A stretch of 64,000 nucleotides of DNA from Paenibacillus woosongensis (GCF_009725165.1 NZ_WNZW01000002.1:496001-560000), one strand, 5' to 3'; positions 44,867 to 54,286 are shown, counted from the stretch's first letter. Numbers and translations: made by a program. Notes: generated by a model from the letters alone, not told the origin.

Positions 44867-46474
44867 CTATTCGACTTTTGCGGATTGCTTGTACTCCTGC
44901 GGCAGCTTGCCGTACATTTTCTTGAACATGTCGCTGAAATGTCTGGCATTGTTATAACCTACACAATCGGAGATTTCGTAAATCATCATATCGGTCTCAA
45001 GCAGCAGGCGAACTGCATGCTTCATGCGCACCTCCGTCAAATACTGCTTGAAATTCTGCCCCGTATGCTTCTTGAAGAAGCTGCTGAAATAGTAAGGGTT
45101 CATATAAATCATCGAGGCCATAGAGTCCAGTGTAATGTTCTCCTTGTAATGCTCCTCGATATAAGCTTTAATCTCTCCTAGCTGGACGGCTTCCTTATTC
45201 GTCAGTTTATGGGTGATTTGCTCATAAATCTGCTGCACGAGGGCTTCGACTTCCCTCTCCAGGCCCTCATACGTGCAGTGGGCGGATAGCCGATCAAGCA
45301 GCGACGAGGACTCCTGATGACTTTGATCTATTAAAACCCCGATATGGGACATCTCCTGTTCCAGCACCAGAATCATGTTATAAACATTTGAAACCGCCAC
45401 GTTCTTGCTTCCATCGGCCTGCTGCTTGATTAAGCTGAGTAATTGTTGCGTTAGTACGCAAATCTGCTCTCTCTGCTGCGAGGTCAAAGCCTTGACCAAC
45501 GACGCTTGCAGTTCGATTAAGGTATGGCCAAGAGATCCAGGAGATTCAGGAGATTCGAAATCCCATCTATTATTTTCAATGACCTGATTCAAGCCGACGA
45601 AATACTTTCTTCTAAGCGCTTTCAATGCGGTGCGGTACGAATACTCTGCTTCTTCGGTGTCGGAGACCGCGCTGCCGATGCCGATAGATACCTTCAGCTT
45701 CAAATAGCTATTGATCTTCTCATGCAAATCCTCCGCAAGCTGAACCGGCTCCCTCGGCGTTTCATGCTGAACCAAAATGCCAAATTTCCCTTCTTTATGA
45801 AACATAAGCGCATTTCCAGCAGTTTCTATCGTTTCCTTAATAATATTGTTCAGTGCAAAATGAACCAGCTTGCGCTCCCGTTCCTCCCAGTGCGAAGCCC
45901 CGCTCAGATCCGCATCCGTCTCCAGTAGACATACCGTTGTGTACTTGCTGACGGCGATAGCGCCCAAATGAATCAGCTCGGCGGCGGCTTTCCGATTTCC
46001 ATCTGTCAAGCTATCGAGCAGCTCCTCGATCGTTACGGTGCGATTCTTCCGTTCATAATGATCAAGCATTTCCTTTGCCCGCTCGCCCTCCGTCTCCTCA
46101 CGAATTAATGCTACTGCTCTCATAACGACATCTTCCAAGTGAGACTTAATCACCGGCTTGACCAAATATTCGAGCGCCCCGTATTGAATCGCCTGCTTGG
46201 CATAGGCAAACTCTTGATAAGCGCTAATAAACACGACTTTGACCTGCAGATTCTTTTCGTGGATTTCCCGAATGATATCGATCCCGCTGCAGCCGGGCAT
46301 ACTAATATCGCTAATGATTAAATCTGGGTTACATGTCTGAATGAGCTGTCTCAGCTCGTTTCCGTCATTGGCCTCCCCAACGATCATCAGTCCAAGCTCT
46401 TCCCATGAAATCAGCTTCTTCAATCCCCGCAAAATGACCGGCTCATCATCAGCCAACAACACCCTTATGTTCAT
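44867..46474 (-). CDS. Response regulator with AraC-type output, YesN type
   Basis: The receiver domain has acidic residues in LLADDEP, phospho-acceptor Asp56 in LIISDISMPG and the Lys in EYLVKPV. A middle region of about 280 residues is typical of YesN proteins, and the C-terminal AraC domain carries IKAYIEEHYKENITLDSMAS, FFKKHTGQNFKQYLTEVRMK and DCVGYNNARHFSDMFKKMYG. It has 535 residues from the ATG at 46474, which is better spaced from AAGGAGG than the one at 46480. It is the partner of the kinase that follows and is expected to activate the transporter operon downstream. The 233 bases upstream show no gene. Confidence 0.93.
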   Translation of the reverse strand: MNIRVLLADDEPVILRGLKKLISWEELGLMIVGEANDGNELRQLIQTCNPDLIISDISMPGCSGIDIIREIHEKNLQVKVVFISAYQEFAYAKQAIQYGALEYLVKPVIKSHLEDVVMRAVALIREETEGERAKEMLDHYERKNRTVTIEELLDSLTDGNRKAAAELIHLGAIAVSKYTTVCLLETDADLSGASHWEERERKLVHFALNNIIKETIETAGNALMFHKEGKFGILVQHETPREPVQLAEDLHEKINSYLKLKVSIGIGSAVSDTEEAEYSYRTALKALRRKYFVGLNQVIENNRWDFESPESPGSLGHTLIELQASLVKALTSQQREQICVLTQQLLSLIKQQADGSKNVAVSNVYNMILVLEQEMSHIGVLIDQSHQESSSLLDRLSAHCTYEGLEREVEALVQQIYEQITHKLTNKEAVQLGEIKAYIEEHYKENITLDSMASMIYMNPYYFSSFFKKHTGQNFKQYLTEVRMKHAVRLLLETDMMIYEISDCVGYNNARHFSDMFKKMYGKLPQEYKQSAKVE

Positions 46475-46707
46475 TGCCATCTTCCTCCTTCTGCGCGGGC
46501 TATGAGGTTGCTAAAACACACTTTAATTATATAACAACGAGTTCTTCCGGCGTGCCATAAATAACGATAATTACAATGCTATTTCAACGTACAATTTCAG
46601 GAATGGGATACGCCCGAACCTCATTAAATCCACTTTAGCATGATGGTTCACAGCCGGAATGCAGTTTTTTAAGACCAATGTGCAGTTTCTTTAGCTTGAC
46701 CTGTATA

Positions 46708-47559
46708 TCATTGCGGCTTTCCGCTTCTCGGCGTCCCTCCGGTCAGCTTGCGGTAGGCCTTGAAGAAGCTCGAATAGCCGTTAAATCCAGACATGAAGCA
46801 GGCCTGAGTGGGCGTAAAGCCCTGCATCATGAGTTGATCCGCCAAATGGATTCTTTTATAAGTGATATATTGTTTAATCGTAAATCCGGTCGTTTCCTTG
46901 AAAATACGGCATAAATGATATTTCGTGACGAAAAATCTCTCCGACAGCGCATCCAGCGTAAGCTGCTCCTCCAAATTCGCATTAATATATTCCAACACAG
47001 CCCTGACCTTGTCATCCCCCAGCTTGCTGCTGCTTGGCAAATCCGCTTTAGCCAAATCATTGATTGCCGATAAAATCTGCACAATGATGCATTTCGCGAC
47101 CATCTCATGCTCGGTGCTCCTCTGCTCCAATGCCTGCCGCAGCTTACCGAACAATTCAAGCAGCCCGCTTGCTCTAACAATCTCTGCACTTAACTGATTA
47201 TCCTCCCCCAGCTTACGGAATTTGATCGTACGGAAGAAATCGATACCGCCAGCCATAAAGGGGGGCAGGAAATTGGCATCCATGCTTAAAACGATCCGCT
47301 CATACGGCAGATTTTCAGCAATATTCACGACATGAAGCTCATTCGAATTCATCATCAGAATCGAGTATGGCTCCAAGTCGTATTTGCTGCCCTCAATCGT
47401 AAAGCTGCCTGCTCCGTTGATAAACATAAATATTTCGTAGCCCTTCTCATAATGGAGCTTATAATCCAGCGGATTGGGCTGCTCATCTCTAGCATGGTGA
47501 TAAAAAAAAGAGCTGTCCACAGCCGCATAATGAAATTTCCGTTGCCGACCTGCTTCCAT
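46708..47559 (-). CDS. AraC family transcriptional regulator
   Basis: An N-terminal cupin sensor domain (HYEKGYEIFMFINGAGSFTI, MMNSNELHVVNIAENL) is followed by two C-terminal helix-turn-helices (LTLDALSERFFVTKYHLCRI; GFTPTQACFMSGFNGYSSFF, then KAYRKLTGGTP). It has 283 residues from the ATG at 47559 after GAGGTGA. The GTG at 47568 abuts its site. It is divergent from the four-gene TIM-barrel/oxidoreductase cluster, with 122 bases between, and is the likely activator of that cluster. Confidence 0.9.
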   Translation of the reverse strand: MEAGRQRKFHYAAVDSSFFYHHARDEQPNPLDYKLHYEKGYEIFMFINGAGSFTIEGSKYDLEPYSILMMNSNELHVVNIAENLPYERIVLSMDANFLPPFMAGGIDFFRTIKFRKLGEDNQLSAEIVRASGLLELFGKLRQALEQRSTEHEMVAKCIIVQILSAINDLAKADLPSSSKLGDDKVRAVLEYINANLEEQLTLDALSERFFVTKYHLCRIFKETTGFTIKQYITYKRIHLADQLMMQGFTPTQACFMSGFNGYSSFFKAYRKLTGGTPRSGKPQ

Positions 47560-47681
47560 CGAAATCACCTCACCCTAAACATATAGCAAGATTCGCATAG
47601 TTTCAAACAATTATCGGGAAGAACTTAGAAAATATTAATGATAAATTGAAGTAGAAATCTCCAAGAAGAGGTGATATCAGA

Positions 47682-48530
47682 ATGGCCAATTTTATGATTT
47701 CAGGCTTTGCTGATGAAATTGATGCGGATTTTGAGACGCAATTGAAGGGATTACAAGCACTCGGCATCGATTTTATCGAGGTAAGAGGCGTGAACGGAAA
47801 GAACATCTCCATCCTGTCACACGAAGAAATTGCAGAGGTCAAACATAGGCTTGCCCATTACGGGATCAAGGTTTCCTCCATCGGTTCACCGATCGGCAAG
47901 ATCAGTATTTCGGACGACTTTGGGTCTCATCTAGATATGGCCAAAAGAGTTTTTGAAACCGCTAACACATTGAATAGTCCATTTGTGCGCATTTTCAGCT
48001 TCTATATGCCGGAGGGAGGCGATCCTCCCCTATACCGGAACGAAGTCATCGAGCGAGTCGGCGCTATTCTGGAGGCCGCAGAGGGCAGCGGATTAACGAT
48101 CCTCCATGAGAATGAAAAGGACATCTTCGGTGACAGTCCCGAGCGCTGCCTTGATCTGATGGAGGCCTACCGGTCGCCGCATTTCGCCAGCGCCTTCGAT
48201 CCAGCCAACTTTGTGCAATGCGGCTGCGAGGTATACCCGGCAGCCTTCGAGCTTCTGGAGCCCTATATCCGGTATGTGCATATTAAAGATGCTCTAGAAG
48301 ACGGCAGCAATGTTCCGGCAGGAATGGGCGACGGGCGGATCAAGGAGGTGCTGAGAAGCTTAAAGGCTCGCGGGTATGATGGCTTCCTGTCGCTGGAGCC
48401 GCATCTGGGCAGTTTTCAAGGCTTGGCCGAGCTGGAGCAAGCTCCGCTGGCCGATACGCTTGAAGCTGGCGGGCTTCACACCTTCAGATTAGCGCATTCA
48501 TCCTTAATATCGATTCTGAACAATATTTAA
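47682..48530 (+). CDS. TIM-barrel sugar isomerase/epimerase-like protein (AP_endonuc_2)
   Basis: Xylose-isomerase-like TIM barrel of 282 residues. Likely metal ligands are Glu in ILHENEKD, Asp in SAFDPANF, His in YVHIKDAL and Glu in LSLEPHL. Members act as isomerases, epimerases, inosose dehydratases or, together with Gfo/Idh/MocA dehydrogenases, in cleavage of 3-keto-glycosides. It is the first gene of a plus-strand cluster with two dehydrogenases and a second TIM-barrel gene. GAGGTG precedes the ATG. The substrate is unknown. Confidence 0.88.
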   Translation: MANFMISGFADEIDADFETQLKGLQALGIDFIEVRGVNGKNISILSHEEIAEVKHRLAHYGIKVSSIGSPIGKISISDDFGSHLDMAKRVFETANTLNSPFVRIFSFYMPEGGDPPLYRNEVIERVGAILEAAEGSGLTILHENEKDIFGDSPERCLDLMEAYRSPHFASAFDPANFVQCGCEVYPAAFELLEPYIRYVHIKDALEDGSNVPAGMGDGRIKEVLRSLKARGYDGFLSLEPHLGSFQGLAELEQAPLADTLEAGGLHTFRLAHSSLISILNNI

Positions 48531-48544
48531 AGGAGGATATCCTC

Positions 48545-49708
48545 ATGGAAAATGTACGCCTCGGCATCATCGGCATCGGCAATATGGGCATGTCCCACAG
48601 CTTGCGGATTCATCAGGAGCATAAGGTACCGGGCATGACGCTTGGCGCAGTATGTGACACTAGCTCAGAGCGCAGGACATGGGCGCAGGAGAATCTGCCG
48701 GGAGTGGCCGTCTTCGAACATGCAACAGAAATGTACGAAAGCGGTCTGATCGATGCCGTCTTAATCGCCGTCCCTCATTATGATCATCCTTCGCTTGCGA
48801 TTGAAGCCTTCGCCTGCGGCCTGCATGTGCTCATCGAGAAGCCAGCCGGCGTATACACGAAGCAGGTGCTGGAGATGAACGCGGCCGCGAAGCAGTCGGA
48901 CAAAGTTTTTGGCATCATGTATAATCAGCGGACAAATCCCGTGTACCAGAGAGTCAGAGAACTCGTGCAAAGCGGCGAATTGGGCGAGCTTAAGCGAGTC
49001 GTCTGGATCATTACGGACTGGTACCGTCCACAGGCCTATCATGATTCCGGCTCCTGGCGCTCCACTTGGGAAGGCGAGGGCGGCGGCACGCTGATCAACC
49101 AAAACCCGCATAACCTGGATTTGCTCCAATGGATGCTCGGCATGCCCCGCAGAATCCGCTCCTTCTGCAGCTTCGGCAAATATTACGACATCGAGGTGGA
49201 GGATGATGTGACCGCTTATCTGGAATATTCAAACGGTGCAACAGGCGTCTATATCACGTCAACGGGCGAGGCGCCAGGCACAAATCGGCTGGAGATTTCC
49301 GGAGATATGGGCAAAATCGTCGTCGAGAACAATCGCATCACGTTTGACCGGAACCGCATTTCGGAACGGGAGCACAATCGGCTGAACGTAGACCCGTTCC
49401 GGAAGCCGGAATGCTGGCGCTGCGAAATTCCCGTCTCGGGGGACGGTGGTGAACAGCACATCGGCATATTTAAAAACTTCGCAAAGGCGATTCTACAGGG
49501 TGAAAAGCTGCTGGCACCAGGGGAGGATGGCATTCACGGCCTGCTCATTTCGAATGCGATCCATTATTCAACCTGGACGGATGACTGGGCAGAGCTTGAC
49601 CGCTTTGATCACGAGCATTTCTATGAGCTGCTGCAGGAGAGAATTAAAAGCTCCACGGTAAAGAAGAACGTCGTCCAAAAGGTCGTCGACGTGTCGGGAA
49701 CGCATTAG
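48545..49708 (+). CDS. Gfo/Idh/MocA family oxidoreductase
   Basis: NAD(P)-dependent sugar dehydrogenase of 387 residues. The Rossmann loop is GIIGIGNMGMSHS, the catalytic Lys is in LIEKPAGVYT, and the His motif in GTLINQNPHNLDLLQWMLG follows the central domain. The GTHEMAT-type C-terminal domain includes ISGDMGKIVVENN. AAAGGAGG precedes the ATG, 14 bases after the TIM-barrel gene, so the two probably form a functional pair. The oxidised position and substrate are unknown. Confidence 0.9.
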   Translation: MENVRLGIIGIGNMGMSHSLRIHQEHKVPGMTLGAVCDTSSERRTWAQENLPGVAVFEHATEMYESGLIDAVLIAVPHYDHPSLAIEAFACGLHVLIEKPAGVYTKQVLEMNAAAKQSDKVFGIMYNQRTNPVYQRVRELVQSGELGELKRVVWIITDWYRPQAYHDSGSWRSTWEGEGGGTLINQNPHNLDLLQWMLGMPRRIRSFCSFGKYYDIEVEDDVTAYLEYSNGATGVYITSTGEAPGTNRLEISGDMGKIVVENNRITFDRNRISEREHNRLNVDPFRKPECWRCEIPVSGDGGEQHIGIFKNFAKAILQGEKLLAPGEDGIHGLLISNAIHYSTWTDDWAELDRFDHEHFYELLQERIKSSTVKKNVVQKVVDVSGTH

Positions 49709-49753
49709 TCGGGATAGGAAACTGAAGGCAGCACATTAAAGGAGGTTTCGTAA

Positions 49754-50515
49754 ATGACGAAAATTCTAGGCGCGCAATTATATACAGTTCGGAATTTTGC
49801 CGGAACGCCAAATGAGCTTGATGAGACACTGCGAAAAATTAAAGAAATGGGATATACGACGATTCAGTTATCCGCGATTTGGCATATCCCTGTCGATGAG
49901 CTGGCGGCGATCGCCCGCGCCCATGGTTTGAAAGTTGTGGTCACCCATATCCCTTATGACCGATTTATCAAAGATCTGGACGGCGTGATCCGTGATCATC
50001 ATACGCTGGGCTGCGGGCTGGCGGGGCTGGGCGGATTGCCTGCCGAGTATCATAGCGCCGAGGGCTACATCGCCTTCGCCAAGAAATTCTCGGCGATCGC
50101 CGATGAATTGGCGCAAAACGGACTAAAGTTCAGCTATCATAACCATCATTGGGAATTTCAAAGCTACAACGGAAAGCTCGGCATGGATGTGCTCATTGAA
50201 CAGACAAGTCCGGAGAACTTCCTATTTACACTGGACACCTACTGGGTACAGGTAGGCGGCGGCGACCCCAGCGCCTGGATTCGCAGGCTGGAGAACAGAG
50301 TCGAGGCCATCCACCTGAAGGATTTGACGATCATCGATTCGCAGCAGATCATGACCGAAATTATGGAGGGCAATCTCCATTGGCCGGAAATTCTGCAAGC
50401 TTGCGAGGAGGCAGGAGTCAAATGGTATTTAATCGAACGGGATGACGGGCCGACAGACGCGTTCGATAGCTTGAAAATCAGCTATAACAATTTGCACAAG
50501 TTCGGATTCTCCTAA
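49754..50515 (+). CDS. TIM-barrel sugar isomerase/epimerase-like protein, second copy
   Basis: Another AP_endonuc_2-fold protein of 253 residues, only distantly like the first (starts KILGAQLYTVRNFAGTPNEL). Candidate ligands lie in SYHNHHWEF, FTLDTYWVQVGGGDP, AIHLKDLT and YLIERDDG. The GAQLYTVR start is common to the 2-keto-myo-inositol/3-keto-sugar type subgroup. AAAGGAGG precedes the ATG. It is followed one base later by a second dehydrogenase, making a second TIM-barrel/oxidoreductase pair. Confidence 0.88.
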   Translation: MTKILGAQLYTVRNFAGTPNELDETLRKIKEMGYTTIQLSAIWHIPVDELAAIARAHGLKVVVTHIPYDRFIKDLDGVIRDHHTLGCGLAGLGGLPAEYHSAEGYIAFAKKFSAIADELAQNGLKFSYHNHHWEFQSYNGKLGMDVLIEQTSPENFLFTLDTYWVQVGGGDPSAWIRRLENRVEAIHLKDLTIIDSQQIMTEIMEGNLHWPEILQACEEAGVKWYLIERDDGPTDAFDSLKISYNNLHKFGFS

Positions 50516-50516
50516 G

Positions 50517-51551
50517 ATGAACCAGTTGAATGCCGTCATTGTCGGCTGTGGCGCAATCGGCCCCATTCATGCCGCAGCCATCAGGCAATCGGAGGCCTCC
50601 GAGCTATTCGGCGCATGCGATATTGTGAAGGAGCGCGCCGAGACGCTGGCTGGCAAGGGGGATTGCCGGGTATACACCGATTTTAAGCAGGTCTTGTCCG
50701 ATCCGGCGGTTCACAGCCTACATATATGCACCCCGCATCATTTGCATGCAGAAATGGCCATTCAGGCCGCCGAGGCCGGGAAGCATATCGTGCTGGAAAA
50801 GCCCATAGCCATGAACGTCGCTGAAGCACGCAAGGTAGCGGATGCAGTGAAAGCTTCTGGCGTGGCCTGCTGCGCGATTTTGCAAAATCGATTGAACCCG
50901 TCCATTGAAAAAGCGAAGGAACTGATTGCGGAGGGAACGCTTGGACGAATGCTCGGCATTAAAGGGTTCCTGACCTGGAGGCGAACGGCGGACTACTACC
51001 GATCCGACTCCTGGCGCGGCAAATGGGCAACCGAAGGCGGCGGCCTCTTAATCAATCAAGCCGTGCATATGCTGGATTTGCTTTACTATCTCGGAGGGGA
51101 GATTGAAGCAGTTCAAGGAAATATCGACACGCGGGTGTTGCAGGACATCATTGAGGTCGAGGATACCGCCGAAGCCACTTTATATTACAAGGACGGCAAG
51201 GCCGGAATGTTCTATGCTACGAACGGGCATTCCGAGAACAGTCCCTTTTTTATTGAAATGCATATGGAGAAAGGCTTGTTGCGCTACATGGATAACCAGC
51301 TTATGCTGGTCAGCGGCAGGGATGTTCAATGGCTGGAAAGCGATGTGCTCAGCGCAAATCAACAGCCAGCCGTCGGCAAATCCTATTGGGGGCAAGGCCA
51401 TGCCAGGCTGATTGACCAATTCTATCGGAAGCTTGCCTACGGTGATGGCAGCTACGTCCCGCTGCAGGAAACCGCCTATTCCATGGGCTTGCTTGATGCG
51501 ATTTATGCTTCTTCTAAGCGTCGTTGCAGGCAAACCGTAGAGCTGTTTTAG
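50517..51551 (+). CDS. Gfo/Idh/MocA family oxidoreductase, second copy
   Basis: NAD(P)-dependent dehydrogenase of 344 residues. Rossmann loop VGCGAIGPIHAAA, catalytic Lys in VLEKPIAMNVAEA, and GGLLINQAVHMLDLLYYLGG with the active-site His. No ribosome site is visible, but the ATG starts one base after the preceding TAA, so coupled translation is likely. It is the last gene of the cluster, ahead of a bidirectional terminator. It is not a close duplicate of the oxidoreductase at 48545. Confidence 0.9.
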   Translation: MNQLNAVIVGCGAIGPIHAAAIRQSEASELFGACDIVKERAETLAGKGDCRVYTDFKQVLSDPAVHSLHICTPHHLHAEMAIQAAEAGKHIVLEKPIAMNVAEARKVADAVKASGVACCAILQNRLNPSIEKAKELIAEGTLGRMLGIKGFLTWRRTADYYRSDSWRGKWATEGGGLLINQAVHMLDLLYYLGGEIEAVQGNIDTRVLQDIIEVEDTAEATLYYKDGKAGMFYATNGHSENSPFFIEMHMEKGLLRYMDNQLMLVSGRDVQWLESDVLSANQQPAVGKSYWGQGHARLIDQFYRKLAYGDGSYVPLQETAYSMGLLDAIYASSKRRCRQTVELF

Positions 51552-51555
51552 CACG

Positions 51556-51606
51556 AAAAAGCTGCTCCTCGTCTATAGAGTTTGTATAGACTTGGGGCAG
51601 CTTTTT
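51556..51606. terminator. Bidirectional terminator between convergent operons
   Basis: AAAAAGCTGC/GCAGCTTTTT outer stem with an inner GTCTATA/TATAGAC stem. It has A-rich and T-rich flanks on both sides. Confidence 0.92.
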
Positions 51607-51617
51607 ACTTTAGCATC

Positions 51618-52535
51618 CTATTCTTTGTCGGACTCGGATAATGCAAATAAAGCCAGCTTGGCGTAGAAATCCTCCAATGTAAACCGGGCATCGATGCTGC
51701 GATATACGCGAATCGTTCGCCCCTCTTGACCGGGGACATATCTCATCTGCGAATCGATCCTTGGTGCAGCAACGTTATCGTACTCGAACATATGCTCATC
51801 CAGCAGAAGCGCAACCGCGGGAGAATCGCCCAGCACCCACATTTCGCCTTTTGGCCAATGCGCCTGATGTCCGTGATCCATGTTGTGCTGAATTAACTGC
51901 TCGTACAGATACTTTCCGATCTCCCCCTGCGGCCTCACTCTTACCGCAAGCTCGGCCAGGCTGACACGCACCATGTCGTATACGTTTTTGGGCACCTGCC
52001 AGAGCGGAATGGGGGATTGAAACACAACGTTAGCGGCATCGATATCGTTGCTAAGGTTGAACTCCCGGCTTCCTTCGGGATAGGCGCCGCCGCCAATCCA
52101 AATCGCGGTAAGACGGCCAGCGATGGCCGGCTCCATTAAATAAGCCGAAGCTAAATCCGTTAAAGGGCCAAGGAAAATGACATATAACGGCGGCTCATCC
52201 TCTTTCATCGCCTCGCGAATAATGATCTCCGCCCCCTCGGAAGGTACAGGCGTGCTTGTGTCCGGAATTTTTACCGGGGCTCCTTTATATACCTCGAACT
52301 GGTCTTGCAATCCCATGAGACTCAGTACATGACGAATTTCTGCATAAGATTCCTCCATCGTCGTCTCTCTGCGGGTGCCGAAGTGGGCGCCAATGATTCC
52401 TTTGATTTTAAATCTTGGCGTCAGCACCGCATGCACGATAGCATACTGGTCATCAGCTTCACATTTGGTATCGGTGTTTATGATCAATCTAATCTTTTTC
52501 TGTTCTGGCACATCATAAGGCATGCTCATGTCCAT
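51618..52535 (-). CDS. Nucleoside hydrolase-like protein
   Basis: Inosine/uridine-preferring nucleoside hydrolase fold, 305 residues. The calcium-binding N-terminal motif is NTDTKCEADDQYAIVHAVL instead of the classic DTDPGxDD, a variant common to a subfamily of unproven function. LGPLTDLASAYLM and IWIGGGAYPEGSREFNLSNDIDAANVV are conserved family blocks. It is the last gene of a minus-strand run after GH43, so it may cleave a plant-derived or unusual glycoside rather than nucleosides (inference). AGGGAG precedes the ATG. Confidence 0.85.
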   Translation of the reverse strand: MDMSMPYDVPEQKKIRLIINTDTKCEADDQYAIVHAVLTPRFKIKGIIGAHFGTRRETTMEESYAEIRHVLSLMGLQDQFEVYKGAPVKIPDTSTPVPSEGAEIIIREAMKEDEPPLYVIFLGPLTDLASAYLMEPAIAGRLTAIWIGGGAYPEGSREFNLSNDIDAANVVFQSPIPLWQVPKNVYDMVRVSLAELAVRVRPQGEIGKYLYEQLIQHNMDHGHQAHWPKGEMWVLGDSPAVALLLDEHMFEYDNVAAPRIDSQMRYVPGQEGRTIRVYRSIDARFTLEDFYAKLALFALSESDKE

Positions 52536-52605
52536 CTCATCTCCCTAACCTGGATTTTGATTTCATGCTAGCCTTGTTTATCCATAACCACTTGCCCTCG
52601 GCGGA

Positions 52606-54186
52606 CTACTCCTTGCCCGTATAGCGCAAGTAATCGAAGTCTGCATGCAGCCGCGTTCCCGACAAATCCTGAGCACATAATCCGATGAAGGTACCCGTGA
52701 ACCCAAGCTTTCCCTCATATTCATCGGCCAATTGCCCCAGATCCTGCGGGCTGCCGACATAGATCCAATTTATGCCGTCAGGGGAACAACTGAACTGAAT
52801 CGCATCATATTCGATATCTGCTCTCAAATATACCCGATCCCAGCCCTCCACAGAGACGACAGCCCCTTCCGGCTCATCATAATTGCCTTGATCTGATAAT
52901 GTCAGCGCCACATGCTTGCCGATCGCTTCATCATGGCTGACCCGCAAATAGAAATGATCGCGGTCATCGTAGTATAAGGTTAATCCGGCCATCTGATTGA
53001 AATGCTCCGGTTCGAACTCGACGCAGGTCTCCACCTCGCATACGAAATGCTCCAGCCGTCTTGCCACCATACTCTGCCTGAACCAGGAAAACAGCGATTC
53101 ACGGCCGCGCATCCGCAAATACCCTGGACGCTCCGTGAGACTAAGCCATTCTTCATCCGCCGGAACTCTGAGCGTATGGTACTGAATGCCGAGCTCAGAT
53201 GCCTCGAAATGATCCGTCTCGGGAAGCGGAGGGAATGGATGAAGCGGAAGATCAGGGAGCTCTACCTCGAGCTGCGGCAAACGTCCGCCTCCGGCGATCC
53301 GCAGCCAGCCGTCCTCCGTCCATTCCAGCTTCTGCATGCCTGTCTCCCGGCCAAGCGGGCACAGCCTGCGTCCCGGCAGGGTGCGTGCGCAAATGAAGGA
53401 CATATACCATTCCCCATTCTGCGTCTCCACAATCGCGGCATGCCCGGCCTTTTGCAGCGGATAATCCGGATCGTTCACCGTTGTGATGAGCGGATATTCT
53501 GGATCATACTCGTAAGGCCCTTCGATACGGCGGGAACGAGCCAGGGTCGCTGCGTGGTTCCAGCCTGTGCCTCCTTCGGCAAGCAGAAGGTAATACCAGC
53601 CGTCTCGTTTAAACATATTCGGCCCCTCGCTGACACCGATATCCGTCCCCGTCGCGATCGTACGAACCGGGCCGACAAGGCGCTCTTCTTCAGGCGAATA
53701 CTCCTGCATGACTACGCCGGCAAACCGATCCTTTCCCTTGCGAAAATCCCATTTCATATTCAGCAGCCACTTCCGCCCGTCATCATCGTGGAATAAATAC
53801 GGATCAAATCCGCTGCTATTTAAATATATCGGCTCTGACCAAGGGCCCGTAATATCTGTAGCCGTCAACAAATAATTATGAAGATCCTTAAATACGCCCT
53901 TACGGCTTTTTACGTCCGTAATCATTAAATAATACGTTCCTTGATCATAAGTGAGCGCTGGCGCCCAGATTCCTCCAGAACTTGGTGCTCCAAGCAGATC
54001 CAATTGAGACACGCGGCTTAGCGGACGCGTCAAAGGCCGCCAATGCGCCAGATCTTTGGAATGATGAATTTGCACACCCGGAAACCACTCGAAGGTAGAG
54101 GTGGCAAGATAGTAATCCTCCCCCACGCGAATCATCGATGCGTCCGGATTAAATCCCCGGATCACAGGATTGATAATGCTTGTCAT
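52606..54186 (-). CDS. GH43 family beta-xylosidase (GH43_11-like)
   Basis: Five-bladed propeller glycosidase of 526 residues. The catalytic base Asp is near the start in INPVIRGFNPDASMIRVGEDY, the second Asp in SGFDPYLFHDDDG and the acid Glu in DIGVSEGPNMFKRDGWYYLL. A C-terminal beta-sandwich (GH43_C2-type, GLTLYYDDRDHFYLRVS) matches the beta-xylosidase subgroup, so it likely removes xylose from imported xylo-oligosaccharides. There is no signal peptide. The ATG at 54186 follows GAGAGGAG. The longer frame has no site. A long inverted repeat lies in its leader. Confidence 0.93.
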   Translation of the reverse strand: MTSIINPVIRGFNPDASMIRVGEDYYLATSTFEWFPGVQIHHSKDLAHWRPLTRPLSRVSQLDLLGAPSSGGIWAPALTYDQGTYYLMITDVKSRKGVFKDLHNYLLTATDITGPWSEPIYLNSSGFDPYLFHDDDGRKWLLNMKWDFRKGKDRFAGVVMQEYSPEEERLVGPVRTIATGTDIGVSEGPNMFKRDGWYYLLLAEGGTGWNHAATLARSRRIEGPYEYDPEYPLITTVNDPDYPLQKAGHAAIVETQNGEWYMSFICARTLPGRRLCPLGRETGMQKLEWTEDGWLRIAGGGRLPQLEVELPDLPLHPFPPLPETDHFEASELGIQYHTLRVPADEEWLSLTERPGYLRMRGRESLFSWFRQSMVARRLEHFVCEVETCVEFEPEHFNQMAGLTLYYDDRDHFYLRVSHDEAIGKHVALTLSDQGNYDEPEGAVVSVEGWDRVYLRADIEYDAIQFSCSPDGINWIYVGSPQDLGQLADEYEGKLGFTGTFIGLCAQDLSGTRLHADFDYLRYTGKE

Positions 54187-54200
54187 TTGCTTGCTCCTCT

Positions 54201-54252
54201 CAGTGAAAACTTTGAAACATGAAGCCACTCTTCATGTCACTTGGTTTCACTG
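54201..54252 (-). repeat. Nested inverted repeat in the GH43 leader
   Basis: Outer arms CAGTGAAA (54201-54208) and TTTCACTG (54245-54252), inner arms ACATGAA (54217-54223) and TTCATGT (54231-54237). The structure ends directly ahead of the GH43 ribosome site. No T run follows, so it is more like a leader hairpin or operator than a terminator. Confidence 0.55.
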
Positions 54253-54286
54253 TATCATGGAGCAATGAGCGGAGGTATGCTGCTTT

